Shown: positions 52,489-62,713 of the stretch, piece by piece
Position numbering within the stretch: the stretch's first letter is position 1
Layout: each line of letters starts with the position of its first letter
Assembly (NCBI GenBank): GCA_038993745.2
Contig: CP160629.1
Coordinates: forward strand, 2,356,001 to 2,420,000
Source: Aliivibrio fischeri
GTDB taxonomy: Bacteria > Pseudomonadota > Gammaproteobacteria > Enterobacterales > Vibrionaceae
DNA: 64,000 nt
Direction of reading: 5' to 3'
Notes under the pieces: model-generated
The model's database searches: none
What the model saw: the letters and a program-made list of their open reading frames with translations, nothing else
What the model was told of the DNA's origin: nothing
Program-made: the position numbers and the translations under genes

Positions 52489-53574
52489 GTGTCTCATTTC
52501 AATAAACTGAACTCCAGTCATTGGGTTTTAATTGCCGCTTTGCTTGCTGCTGGTTACGCATGCTTCCTTTTAATTGAGCCCTACTTAAATCCAATCATCC
52601 TCGCTTTTATTATGTCGCTATTATTTGCGCCGTTGCATAATAAAATCAGTGATAGACTTCCAAATAGTCCAAACAGCGCAGCAATACTTTCTTGTATGGC
52701 ACTCACTTTTATTATCGCCATTCCTCTGTTTTTTGTTTTTATCGCTATCGTGCAACAAGGTGCAACATTCTCAAAAGACGCCTATCACTGGGTAATAGAC
52801 GGTGGCATACAAACGTTATTTCAGCACCCATTTGTAGCTAAGGTATTGTCTTTTATTAATAAGTACCTACCTTTTGATGCTATCGACCCTGCAGAAGTCA
52901 CCCAAAAAGTAGCTCAATTAGCTTCACAAATAGGCACTCGAATTGTCGGTATGAGTGCTCAAATCGTTGGCGATGTAACTAATGTTCTAATGAATTTCTT
53001 TTTAATGTTATTTGTTTTGTTCTTTTTACTTCGCGATCAAGACAAAATTATCTCAGCATTTCGTCATGTACTGCCACTTTCTCGCAGTCAAGAAGATCGC
53101 TTATTAGATGAGATTGAACAAGTGTCTAAATCGGCGGTTCTTGGTTCATTTCTCACAGCAATAGCACAAGGTATTGCTGGTGGTTTTGCAATGTGGCTTG
53201 CAGGATTCCCGGGGCTATTTTGGGGAACAATGATGGGTTTTGCTTCATTTATTCCAGTTGTCGGTACCGCTTTAATCTGGGTTCCAGCAACCATTTATCT
53301 ATTGCTTACTAATCAATGGGAATGGGCAATCTTCTTAACAGCATGGGGCGTGTTAGTTGTAGGGTCTATCGATAACATCGTACGTCCACTCTTAATGCAA
53401 GGTAATTCAGGTATGAATACCTTACTGATTTTCTTCTCTTTATTAGGTGGTATTCAACTTTACGGTCTAATTGGTTTAATTTATGGGCCAATCATTTTTG
53501 CTCTAACGCTGGTTTTATTTAACATGTATGAAACTGAGTTTAAGAGTTTTTTAGATCAACAAGATAAGAACTAA
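52489..53574 (+). CDS. AI-2E/PerM family transporter
   Basis: A 361-residue membrane protein of the AI-2 exporter/PerM (UPF0118) superfamily. About seven or eight hydrophobic segments are seen, with the family segments LFVLFFLLRD (about 175–184), GIAGGFAMWLAGFPGLFWGTMMGFASFIPVVGTALIW and GSIDNIVRPLLMQG, and the final GLIGLIYGPIIFALTL. Substrate is unknown: relatives export AI-2, sodium or act otherwise. The start is GTG 52489 with AAGGGA upstream; the nearby ATG is out of frame. Confidence 0.88.
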   Translation: MSHFNKLNSSHWVLIAALLAAGYACFLLIEPYLNPIILAFIMSLLFAPLHNKISDRLPNSPNSAAILSCMALTFIIAIPLFFVFIAIVQQGATFSKDAYHWVIDGGIQTLFQHPFVAKVLSFINKYLPFDAIDPAEVTQKVAQLASQIGTRIVGMSAQIVGDVTNVLMNFFLMLFVLFFLLRDQDKIISAFRHVLPLSRSQEDRLLDEIEQVSKSAVLGSFLTAIAQGIAGGFAMWLAGFPGLFWGTMMGFASFIPVVGTALIWVPATIYLLLTNQWEWAIFLTAWGVLVVGSIDNIVRPLLMQGNSGMNTLLIFFSLLGGIQLYGLIGLIYGPIIFALTLVLFNMYETEFKSFLDQQDKN

Positions 53575-53593
53575 ACCACAATTAAAACTCTTT

Positions 53594-53629
53594 AAGGCCA
53601 CTGATTTTCATCATCTTCAGTGGCCTTTT
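53594..53629 (+). terminator. Terminator after the PerM-type gene
   Basis: AAGGCCACTGA/TCAGTGGCCTT, an 11-bp stem with an 11-base loop followed by TTTC. Confidence 0.83.
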
Positions 53630-53691
53630 CTTTTCCTTCAAAGCACTTTGTGGGACAATCCTGCCAGTTTTTATATTATTTCGAGGCCATA

Positions 53692-54711
53692 ATGTCTTAC
53701 TCTGCACCAAGTCAAATTACTCAACGCCAACTTGCTTACTTTGAAGGCAAGCATGTTCTCATTGCTGGTGAGTTAATAGATGACTTTCCTTTTGAGCTAG
53801 CAAAGCATTGTGAATCAACCTCAATTTTCACAACAAATTACTCATACTATAAGCAATTTGCTGAGCATGATTCTATTCAATGTTATTTTGGTTCTGAATT
53901 AACAGAGCCGACTAATGCCGACATGATCTTACTCTACTGGCCTAAAGCGAAAGCAGAAGCAGAATACTTACTGACTATGCTGCTAGCAAAACTAGGTAAA
54001 AACACGGAAATTGTTGTTGTTGGTGAAAACCGAAGTGGTGTAAAAAGCATTGAAAAAATGTTTGCTGATTTTGGCCCGATAAATAAATTTGATTCAGCTC
54101 GTCGCTGTAGCTTTTATTGGGGTCAGTGCACTGAAGAAGCACCAACATTCAATCAACAAGATTGGTTTAAAGAATACCAAGTTGAATTTGAAAACCACAT
54201 TATAGAAGTAAGAAGCTTACCTGGTGTATTTAGCCATGGTGAATTTGATAAAGGTTCTGAGCTTTTACTACAAACCTTACCTGCACTACGAGGTCATGTA
54301 CTTGATTTTGGGTGTGGTGCAGGTGTGATTGGCTCGGTAATGAAAACAATCAACCCTAAAATCCACTTAGATATGGTTGATATCAGTGCGCTTGCAATAG
54401 CCTCGTCTATTGAAACGTTAAAAGCCAATAACCTTGAAGGCAATGTATTTGCAAGTGATGTGTATTCTGATACGAAAGAGAATTACCAATTTATTGTCAG
54501 TAATCCTCCTTTTCATGCTGGTCTAAAAACACATTACTCTTCAACAGAAGAACTATTAGAAAAAGCACCACAAAATCTAACCCATGAAGGGCAATTAATT
54601 TTAGTGGCCAATAGCTTTTTACAGTACCCTCCAATCATTGAAAAAGCATTTGGTGAGTGTTTAACATTAGCTAAAAATAACAAATTTAAGATCTATTCAG
54701 CTCAAAAATAA
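53692..54711 (+). CDS. rsmC: 16S rRNA m2G1207 methyltransferase RsmC
   Basis: A 339-residue SAM methyltransferase acting on G1207 of 16S rRNA (E. coli 343). The N-terminal half is a degenerate methyltransferase fold; the C-terminal half has the SAM motif [15 protein letters not shown] (about 202–216) and the catalytic VSNPPFH (about 269–275). ATG 53692 is chosen; the open frame continues 24 codons upstream but without family similarity. Confidence 0.95.
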   Translation: MSYSAPSQITQRQLAYFEGKHVLIAGELIDDFPFELAKHCESTSIFTTNYSYYKQFAEHDSIQCYFGSELTEPTNADMILLYWPKAKAEAEYLLTMLLAKLGKNTEIVVVGENRSGVKSIEKMFADFGPINKFDSARRCSFYWGQCTEEAPTFNQQDWFKEYQVEFENHIIEVRSLPGVFSHGEFDKGSELLLQTLPALRGHVLDFGCGAGVIGSVMKTINPKIHLDMVDISALAIASSIETLKANNLEGNVFASDVYSDTKENYQFIVSNPPFHAGLKTHYSSTEELLEKAPQNLTHEGQLILVANSFLQYPPIIEKAFGECLTLAKNNKFKIYSAQK

Positions 54712-54736
54712 TTCTTGCCTCCCGCCGCACTTTATC

Positions 54737-54786
54737 ACTCTGCTGCTTGATTTTTAACATGAATTAAGTATAAGAAGCAGCAGAGT
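54737..54786. other. 12-bp inverted repeat between rsmC and chiS
   Basis: ACTCTGCTGCTT and AAGCAGCAGAGT form a perfect 12-bp stem around 26 AT-rich bases. It ends with TTTCTCG, a weak T run, so it could be the rsmC terminator, a chiS leader hairpin or an operator. Confidence 0.6.
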
Positions 54787-54876
54787 TTCTCGTTAAAATC
54801 AAACTCAATAAAATTTACTGACACGTTAAATATGTCAATTTCGCTGAATGGATAACAGTGTGGACTAGGCCTTCAA

Positions 54877-57800
54877 ATGGATAAAAAACAACACTTTAAA
54901 CGTCTACAAAATACGTTGATGATTGCGTTTCTTGTTTTAAGCATAACGCCACTATCACTTATTGCAATTTTCTTTCTTCACTCTCATAGCCAAGATCTTG
55001 CAACGCAAAGTACCGCACATCTTGTGTCATTACGAGACAACAAAGAACAACAAATTACAAACTACTTTAAAGGCCGTAAATCCGAAGTATTAGGGTTTGC
55101 TCGCTCTGAACTAGCTAATGCAAGTGGCGGTCGATTTTACGGTTTGGTTAGTGCCTTTCCACACTTAGGAACATCCATAGAAGACGCTCGTAAAAACGCA
55201 CAACTGCGATATATCACCGGTTCTGGCGATAAAATTAGAACCAGTGTTCTTCCTGAATCAGACTCTTATATTGGTAGTGAACGCTACCGTCTTCTACATA
55301 AACGTTACCATTGGGCATATTTAGAACTCTTAAAACGTTCAGACTTTAGTGACGTTCTATTAGTTGATATTAATGGCAACGTTGTGTATTCCAAAGCCAA
55401 AGAAGACAATTATGGTACGAATTTATTAACAGGTAAGTACAAAGACAGTACGTTAGCGGATACATATAAAAAGATCCGAACATTAATGAAAAAGCCTGAG
55501 AGCGAAGATAATATTCCTATCATTTTTTCTGATTTCAATACCATAAATAACGAAACGGTAGCATGGTTTGCAGCTCCAATAGTACAGCAAGGTTACTTAC
55601 ATAGCTTTGCTTTATTCAAATTACCAAATACAGGTCTAATTGAATTGATTGGAGATAATACTGATACAAGTTCCATCAAAACCTACTTTGTAGGCCAAGA
55701 CTCTTATTCTCGTATCAGCAATGAAGACACTGAAAAAAACCTCTCTGAAAATATGAAGTTGGCGCTATCAGGTGAATCAAATGTCGGTAGCTTTATTGAT
55801 AAGCACGGAGAAAAAGTGCTTGCCGCATTTACTTCTATTAATGTTGATGGACATTTATGGGGACTATCACTTGAGCTTCCAGAAAAAGAAGCTTTTGCCC
55901 GCATTCAACAACTTGAGCAAATCTTTGTTATTGCAATGATAATAGCGATTGTCTGTGTTGTTATTGCTTCGCATTTCTTATCTAACTCAATCACAGCACC
56001 ACTTTTACGCTTAACATGGGCGGCAGAACGAGTGTCTGCTGGTGATCTTGATCAAGAGATGATCAGCACGGATAGAAAAGATGAAATTGGTCGCTTAGCG
56101 GTTAGTTTTGCACGAATGCAACGCTCAATAAGAGAAAAAATCCAACTAATTAAAGATCAAAATGAAGAGCTTGAAGCTAACTTAGCAACCATTCAATTAA
56201 AGAACAATGAACTGGAAGCGGCTGATAAGTTAAAAGATGAATTTTTAGCAACCACATCGCATGAGTTAAGAACACCATTACATGGAATGGTTGGCATTGC
56301 AGAAGCCTTATACACTGGAGCTAACGGTCCAATATCAGCATCTCATCGCCATCAATTAGAGATCATTATAAATAGCGGTCAACGCTTAACAAGCCTGGTT
56401 AATGACCTACTTGATTATCATAAAATGCGTCATGGTAACCTTGATATAAATAAACATGTTACCGATTTATCCTCTGCAACCAGTTTAGTTCTGGAGTTAT
56501 CGCAACACCTTCTTGGAAACAAATCCATCCGTATTATTAACCAAGTAGATAAATCATTACCTGTTGTTTTTGTCGATGAACAACGCCTTGAACAGGTTCT
56601 TTATAATCTTATTGGCAATGCGATTAAATATACATCAGAAGGTAAAATTGTTATCTCAGCAAGTGTTGTAGATCAATTCTTGCGAGTTCAGGTCGTAGAC
56701 ACTGGGCACGGAATTCCGGCAGATGAATTAGAACATATTTTCGAACCATTAATTCAAGCTGGTCATGACTCAAACCGATATCGTCAAGGCTCAGGTCTTG
56801 GTCTATCAATCAGCCGACAATTAATTGAATTAATGGGCGGTTCTTTATATGTGAGTAGCCAACCAATGGTAGGAGCGACATTTAGCTTTACCCTTCCTCT
56901 TGCAACTAAAGAACAAATTCAACAACACAAATTGCTTGCTCAAGAAGGTATTACTCACTATCAAACGCCTGAAAAACTTGAATATAATTTAGATGAGATT
57001 GATGAAGAATTACCAGAAAACCCTGAGGGCCCACTTTTATTAGTTGCGGATGATGAACCCGTCAATCTACAAGTACTTACCAGTTTCTTAAAACTCGAAG
57101 GGTACCGAGTGAAAGTGGCTAATGATGGACCTGAAACATTAAAAGTATTTGAAGAAGAAAAGCCTGAATTATTATTGCTTGATGTCATGATGCCAGGAAT
57201 GAGCGGCTATGAAGTATGCCAATCATTAAGAGAGACTTATAGCCACTCTGAACTGCCTATTATTATGTTAACAGCCTTAAATCAAACTCAAGATAGAATT
57301 CGAGGTTTTGAGTCAGGCGCTAACGACTATTTAAGTAAGCCTTTTAATAAACAAGAACTAGCAGCTCGAATAAAAGCGCACCTTAAAGCAAGTAAGGCTG
57401 AATTATTCTTAAGTGAAAATGATCGCCTACAGCAGGAAATTCGTCATAGAGAAAAAGTAGAAGCCAGTTTACTTGAGACACAGGCTCATATATTAGAGCA
57501 ACTTAATCATGCACAAGAAGCCATTATATGCGCAAAGAGTGATGGAAAAATTAAGTATGTAAATAACTCTGCTGCAAAACTATTTCAAAGAACAGAAGAA
57601 CAACTTTCACGTTATTCTATTGATGAGCTAATAGCTAAACGTAGCCTTATTGAAAGTAAACAAAACCACCGTGGCAATATTGATGTTTATATTGATGGTG
57701 AAATAACACAAATAAACGCTGATTTATTACATCTTCCTGCTGAATCCGGGCTATCCCTTATTCTTGTAGTTAGCCATAAACACGAGGCAAGCGAACAACG

Positions 57801-58257
57801 AATTCATGACTTAGAAAGTGCAGTAGAAGCACTATCTGCATTTGCATTCGAAGGCGATAAACAAAAGCTAAACTCGCTATCGCTAGTTGGTGGGGATATT
57901 GCTCAACTAGCCACTAAGGCCAATGAAAATAAAGAAGACAAAGGCACTATCATGCGAGAACTCATTGTTGACGGCATGATCTCAGGCCTTTCTTATTGGG
58001 AAGAGTCTACAGGGCAAACCAAATACACTCTCGCTGAAGAGAGTGGGTTATGGCGAGTGTATTTAGATAGAAGCACACTACAAACACGTACACTTGATAA
58101 ATACTTACGAGTAGAAACTCTGCCAAAAACACCTCGCTGGAGAACCGTAATTAGTACTTTAGAGTACATTTTAGAACATTGTGAGCAATACAATGACCAA
58201 CGTGACAAACTGGTTAGAATTAAAGATAAACTACAAATACTCATATCCAACAACTAA
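54877..58257 (+). CDS. chiS: Chitin catabolic regulator ChiS (hybrid sensor kinase)
   Basis: A 1126-residue membrane sensor (V. cholerae ChiS about 1129). Membrane segments at about 13–35 and 345–370 frame a periplasmic sensor domain; then HAMP, a histidine kinase with TTSHELRTPLHG (His462), ATPase motifs, a receiver with LLLDVMMPG (Asp769), a PAS-like segment and a C-terminal domain that in V. cholerae binds DNA directly. In that organism ChiS is held inactive by the periplasmic chitobiose-binding protein and, when freed, activates the chitobiose operon that also follows here. All phospho-residues are intact. Confidence 0.95.
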   Translation: MDKKQHFKRLQNTLMIAFLVLSITPLSLIAIFFLHSHSQDLATQSTAHLVSLRDNKEQQITNYFKGRKSEVLGFARSELANASGGRFYGLVSAFPHLGTSIEDARKNAQLRYITGSGDKIRTSVLPESDSYIGSERYRLLHKRYHWAYLELLKRSDFSDVLLVDINGNVVYSKAKEDNYGTNLLTGKYKDSTLADTYKKIRTLMKKPESEDNIPIIFSDFNTINNETVAWFAAPIVQQGYLHSFALFKLPNTGLIELIGDNTDTSSIKTYFVGQDSYSRISNEDTEKNLSENMKLALSGESNVGSFIDKHGEKVLAAFTSINVDGHLWGLSLELPEKEAFARIQQLEQIFVIAMIIAIVCVVIASHFLSNSITAPLLRLTWAAERVSAGDLDQEMISTDRKDEIGRLAVSFARMQRSIREKIQLIKDQNEELEANLATIQLKNNELEAADKLKDEFLATTSHELRTPLHGMVGIAEALYTGANGPISASHRHQLEIIINSGQRLTSLVNDLLDYHKMRHGNLDINKHVTDLSSATSLVLELSQHLLGNKSIRIINQVDKSLPVVFVDEQRLEQVLYNLIGNAIKYTSEGKIVISASVVDQFLRVQVVDTGHGIPADELEHIFEPLIQAGHDSNRYRQGSGLGLSISRQLIELMGGSLYVSSQPMVGATFSFTLPLATKEQIQQHKLLAQEGITHYQTPEKLEYNLDEIDEELPENPEGPLLLVADDEPVNLQVLTSFLKLEGYRVKVANDGPETLKVFEEEKPELLLLDVMMPGMSGYEVCQSLRETYSHSELPIIMLTALNQTQDRIRGFESGANDYLSKPFNKQELAARIKAHLKASKAELFLSENDRLQQEIRHREKVEASLLETQAHILEQLNHAQEAIICAKSDGKIKYVNNSAAKLFQRTEEQLSRYSIDELIAKRSLIESKQNHRGNIDVYIDGEITQINADLLHLPAESGLSLILVVSHKHEASEQRIHDLESAVEALSAFAFEGDKQKLNSLSLVGGDIAQLATKANENKEDKGTIMRELIVDGMISGLSYWEESTGQTKYTLAEESGLWRVYLDRSTLQTRTLDKYLRVETLPKTPRWRTVISTLEYILEHCEQYNDQRDKLVRIKDKLQILISNN

Positions 58258-58281
58258 TATTTACCATCGTAACTCAACTAA

Positions 58282-58312
58282 AAGCCCGTAATATTTACGG
58301 GCTTTTTTTTCA
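58282..58312 (+). terminator. Terminator after chiS
   Basis: AGCCCGTAA-TAT-TTACGGGCT, a 9-bp stem followed by eight T in all. Confidence 0.9.
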
Positions 58313-58496
58313 CCACTACCAAATTCACGGTTCAAAAAAAGCACTTAATCAGCACAGTAATTTGACTGTATTTAGCTATTTTTTAATGGAAAAAACTCAT
58401 CTATTATATATTTGTCATAATTATGAGAAGCGACTCACAACAAACCTTGTCCAATAATTTTAGCGATAAAATTAACGATAGAGATCACAGGTGATC

Positions 58497-58629
58497 AAGG
58501 TCACCACTATAGAATAAAAAAAAATAATGCATATTTAAAAAGGTTAAATTGGTAAGTGGTCACTAACTTAACAGCATACAGAATGGTGTATATGAGATAA
58601 AGGTCACACCACTAGAATAGAGTAAAAAA
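58497..58629 (+). promoter_or_regulatory. Two direct repeats in the chitobiose operon upstream region
   Basis: AAGGTCACCACTATAGAATA (58497–58516) recurs as AAGGTCACACCACTAGAATA (58600–58619), 103 bases further on, about ten helical turns. A symmetric GGTGA-TCAAGG-TCACC overlaps the first copy (58490–58505). In V. cholerae ChiS binds two sites in this promoter; these repeats are candidates by position only. Confidence 0.5.
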
Positions 58630-58817
58630 CACACACAATTACAGAAAATAACGTTTTTGACGTTAAAAAAAGTTATTTTGCCGTTTTTAACGGTAATCCA
58701 AATTGACGTTTTGAGCCGAAAACGGTTTCCTATACATGCCCAAGGCCTACAGACCACTCAAAAACCATTAGAAAGGCAATTTGGAAAAATGGATTTGAGG
58801 TAAGCCTTTAATGTGTG

Positions 58818-58834
58818 TTTATCAAATTGATAAA
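58818..58834. promoter_or_regulatory. 17-bp perfect palindrome before the binding-protein gene
   Basis: TTTATCAA-A-TTGATAAA is a perfect dyad 44 bases before the start codon, so probably at or near the promoter and suited to a dimeric repressor or regulator. It does not match FNR (half sites are inverted) or CRP. Confidence 0.6.
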
Positions 58835-58877
58835 GACGTATATATCGTGAAACTAAAGCAAAGAGTAAGGAACAGCT

Positions 58878-60550
58878 ATGCTTGCCAATATTAAAAAAAC
58901 TACATTAGCTGCTGCAGTACTTGCAGCAACAACGGGTTTTGCAGCTACAGATGCAGCGGCACGAAGTGAGCTAACAGTAGTACCAGATTTCTACCCTACA
59001 ATGATCCAAAACTTTAACCCATACCTTGCAACTAACCTTCGTACAACAACAGATTTTGTTTACGAACCACTAGTTATCTTTAATGAAATGCATGGTAACA
59101 AACCAGTTATGCGTCTTGCGGAAGATTTCCGTATGTCTGATGACCTTATGAGTGTAACTTTTGACATTCGTAAAGGTGTTAAATGGTCTGATGGTGAGAA
59201 ATTCACAGCTGACGACGTAATTTACTCTTATAACCTACTAAAAGATAAGCCAGAGCTTGATCAACGTGGTATCAATAAGTGGGTTACAAACGTTGAACGT
59301 GTAAATGAATACCAAGTTAAATTCAGCCTATCTGAAGCTAACTCAAACGTTCCATACGAAATTTCACTAGTTCCAATCGTTGCTGAGCACATTTGGTCTA
59401 AAGTGAAAGATCCAACAACATTTACAAATGAAAACCCAGTAGGTACAGGTCCATTTACTGAGATCGATACTTTTACACCTCAACTTTACATTCAGTGTCG
59501 TAACCCTAACTACTGGGATAACGATAACCTAGATGTGGACTGTTTACGTGTACCTCAAATCGCAAACAACGACCAATTACTAGGTAAGATTGTTAACTCT
59601 GAACTAGACTGGACTTCTTCTTTCGTTCCAGATATCGATCGTACATACGCTTCAGCAAGTCCTAACCACCAATACTGGTACCCGCCATCAGGTACACAAG
59701 CATTCATGGTTAACTTCAAAAACCCTGATGCAGCTAAAAACGAAGCGTTAACAAACGTTGAGTTCCGTCGTGCTATGGTATGGCGCTTGACCGTCAAACA
59801 ATCATTGATATCGCATTCTACGGCGGCGGTACTGTGAATGATTTCGCATCAGGTCTTGGTTATGCATTTGAAGCATGGTCTGATGAAGATACTCATAACA
59901 AGTATAAGAAATTCAACACATACAACGTTGAAGGCGCTAAAAAGCAACTAGCTAAAGCTGGCTTTAAAGACGTAAACGGCGATGGATATGTTGATACTCC
60001 ATCAGGTAAACCTTTCGAGCTTCTAATCCAATCTCCAAACGGCTGGACTGACTTTAACAACACAGTTCAACTTGCTGTAGAGCAATTAGATGAAGTTGGT
60101 ATCAAAGCGAAAGCTCGTACTCCTGAGTTCGCGGTATACAACCAAGCAATGCTAGAAGGTACTTATGATGTAGCTTACACAAACTACTTCCACGGTGCCG
60201 ATCCACACCTATACTGGAACAGTGCTTACAACTCAGCACTTCAAGAAGGTGATGGTATGCCTCGTTTCGCAATGCACTACTTCAAAGATGCGAAACTTGA
60301 TGCTCTACTTGATAGCTTCTACAAAACAGCTGACCGTGATGAGCAATTAGAAATCGCTCATGGCATTCAGAAAATCATCGCTGAAAACCAAGTAACACTC
60401 CCTGTGATGTCTGGTGCTTACATGTACCAATACAACACAAAACGCTTCAGCGGTTGGTGGAACGAGAAGAATCCTAAGGGCCGTCCAAATATCTGGGCTG
60501 GTATCCCTGAGCGTCTTCTACACGTTCTTGACCTAAAACCTGTTAAGTAA
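58878..60550 (+). pseudogene. cbp: Chitooligosaccharide-binding protein CBP, interrupted by a 1-base frameshift
   Basis: A periplasmic solute-binding protein of the oligopeptide (SBP family 5) type with a signal peptide cut near DAAA-RSE. The sequence from RSELTVVPDFYPTMIQNFNP to the end RLLHVLDLKPVK follows the V. cholerae chitin oligosaccharide binding protein closely. The first frame ends at a stop at 59835, while the second half (ALDRQTIIDIAFYGGG on) continues in another frame from 59780. One base missing in ATGGTATGG near 59778 would explain it; repaired length is 557, as in V. cholerae. CBP both loads the transporter and keeps ChiS inactive. Confidence 0.92.
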
Positions 60551-60565
60551 TATGTAACTGTCTTT

Positions 60566-60588
60566 GCGGTGCACCCTTTGTGCACCGC
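60566..60588 (+). other. Intra-operon hairpin
   Basis: GCGGTGCAC-CCTTT-GTGCACCGC, a perfect 9-bp GC-rich stem after the binding-protein gene without a T run. Such hairpins usually protect the 3' end of the abundant binding-protein mRNA and partly reduce readthrough. Confidence 0.75.
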
Positions 60589-60698
60589 CTATTCCCCCCC
60601 TTCCCTACTAGCTAAAGGAATGGCGCTCGTCGTCAGGGGATTTTATGTCCTGATTTCCAGGTCAGGCAAACAATATCTGGATGAGTAAGGTGTGAGTT

Positions 60699-61684
60699 AT
60701 GGGATTTTTTCTAAGACGTTTATCGTTCTATTTTATTGCGTTGGTCGTTGCTGCAACGATTAACTTTATTATTCCGCGAGCAATGCCAGGTGACCCTGTT
60801 GTCATGATGTTCGCTAATGCAACCACTCAGGTAACTCCTGAGCGTATTGAAGCAATGAAACAATTGCTTGGCTTTGTTGATGGCCCTCTATATGAGCAAT
60901 ACTTTATCTACATCAAAAACATCCTAACTTGGGAATTAGGTACTTCTATCAAATTCTATCCGCTAAGTGTAAATGATTTACTTGGTGGTGCATTTGGTTG
61001 GTCATTGTTCCTAGCAGGTACTGCGGTAATTTTATCATTCTCTCTAGGTTCCATTCTTGGCATCTTTGCAGCATGGAAACGCGGTAGTGCTTACGATACC
61101 TTCATCTCTCCAGGGATGCTGGTTATCCAAGCGGTACCTCAAGTAGTTATTGCTATGTTAGCTATGTTTACCTTTGCTGTCGGTTTGAAATGGTTCCCTA
61201 CTGGCTACGCATATACTCCAGGCACCATTCCTGATTGGACAGACTGGGCATTCATTAAAGATGTTGCTTATCACGCTATTCTTCCACTTTTTTGTGCGTC
61301 TATCGTTCAAATTGGTGGCTTCCTAATTAACATGCGTAACAACATGATTAACCTACTTGGTGAAGACTACATCACCATGGCTAAAGGTAAAGGCTTAAGC
61401 GAAAACCGCGTTGTATTTAACTATGCAGCACGAAACGCAATGCTTCCGAGTGTTACCGCTCTATCAATGTCATTAGGTATGGCAATTGGTGGTCAGTTAA
61501 TCGTTGAAATTATCTTCAACTACCCAGGTCTTGTTCTGTACTATTTAATGCAATCACTTCTCGTGACTACCAAGTTCTTCAAGGTCAGCTGCTTATCATG
61601 ACTCTGTTCATGCTGTTCTTTAACCTTCTTGCTGACATGTTATACGTTGTTCTAGACCCTCGCCTACGCAAGGGAGGAAAATAA
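60699..61684 (+). pseudogene. Chitobiose ABC transporter permease 1, interrupted by a 1-base frameshift
   Basis: A DppB-type inner-membrane permease. Membrane segments and the EAA-like loop LGEDYITMAKGKGLSENRVVFNYAARNAMLP are intact. The frame then shifts: TCACTTCTCGTGAC near 61554–61566 appears to lack one T, so translation stops at 61601. In the other frame the expected ending RDYQVLQGQLLIMTLFMLFF…DPRLRKGGK follows to TAA 61682–61684. Repaired length is 328. The loss removes the last membrane segment. Confidence 0.9.
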
Positions 61685-61686
61685 TA

Positions 61687-62712
61687 ATGAAAGGCTTAAT
61701 TAAACTACTTTCAGGTAACCCTAAATCTCTGTTTGGTTTAGGTATCCTATTCATGTTTATCTTCATTGCTGTATTCGCACCATTCCTTAGCGACCATGCT
61801 CCAGATAAACGTACTGGTAAACCACATGAATACCCAAGCTTTGTGGTAAACGCTGCTGAGAATAATCCTGAAGGATGGGTTGCCGAAAACCTAGCAACCG
61901 ACCGCCGTACATTACTGATGTCTAAAAAAGCAGATCACGTAATGGGTACAACTCGTATGGGTCGTGACGTTTGGTCTCAACTTGCACACGGTGCACGCGT
62001 ATCACTTGCTGTTGGCTTTGGTGCTGGTGTTGTTGTTTGTTTCTTAGCAACCATCATCGGTGTTTCTGCGGGTTACTTTGGCGGTAAAGTTGATGATGTA
62101 TTAACAGCAGCAATGAACATCATGCTTGTTATACCTCAATATCCACTACTATTCGTTCTTGCAGCATTTATTGGTGAGGCAGGGCCAATGACCATTGCCC
62201 TCATTATCGGTTGTACCTCCTGGGCTTGGGGCGCACGTGTAATTCGTTCTCAAACCTTAGCACTACGTGAAAAAGAATTCGTTAAGGCAGCAGAAGTTCT
62301 TGGTGAATCAGCATGGCGCATCATCTTTGTTGAGATTCTTCCAAACCTTATCTCTATCGTTGGTGCAAGTTTCATCGGCTCAGTGATGTACGCAATCATG
62401 ATGGAAGCAACCATCTCGTTCTTAGGTCTTGGTGACCCAAGTACAATCAGTTGGGGCATCATGCTTTACAACGTACAAACATCATCATCAATTCTAATTG
62501 GCGCATGGTGGGAACTGATTGCTCCTTGTATGGCTCTGACGCTACTAGCAATTGGTCTAGCAATGCTTAACTTTGCGGTCGATGAAATTGCGAACCCTCA
62601 ATTACGTTCTCATAAAGGTATGAAACGTTGGAAGCAAATGGCTGCACAAGATACCGAAGAGCGTAAGCCAGATTTAGGTAAACCAGAATTAAATTGGAAC
62701 AGGGAAGATTAA
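61687..62712 (+). CDS. Chitobiose ABC transporter permease 2
   Basis: A 341-residue DppC-type permease, starting two bases after the permease 1 stop codon (repaired). One N-terminal membrane segment (about 14–34), a periplasmic domain and five more segments; the EAA loop LREKEFVKAAEVLGESAWRIIFVEILPNL is intact. It pairs with permease 1 to import chitobiose. One base separates it from the ATPase gene. Confidence 0.93.
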   Translation: MKGLIKLLSGNPKSLFGLGILFMFIFIAVFAPFLSDHAPDKRTGKPHEYPSFVVNAAENNPEGWVAENLATDRRTLLMSKKADHVMGTTRMGRDVWSQLAHGARVSLAVGFGAGVVVCFLATIIGVSAGYFGGKVDDVLTAAMNIMLVIPQYPLLFVLAAFIGEAGPMTIALIIGCTSWAWGARVIRSQTLALREKEFVKAAEVLGESAWRIIFVEILPNLISIVGASFIGSVMYAIMMEATISFLGLGDPSTISWGIMLYNVQTSSSILIGAWWELIAPCMALTLLAIGLAMLNFAVDEIANPQLRSHKGMKRWKQMAAQDTEERKPDLGKPELNWNRED

Positions 62713-62713
62713 T

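Noticed and set aside
58563..58757. 64-codon minus-strand ORF upstream of the chitobiose operon
   Set aside because: Overlaps the putative regulatory repeats and shows no ribosome-binding site or recognisable protein.
58818..58834. FNR or CRP site at the 17-bp palindrome
   Set aside because: Half sites are ATCAA…TTGAT, the inverse of FNR, and lack TGTGA…TCACA.
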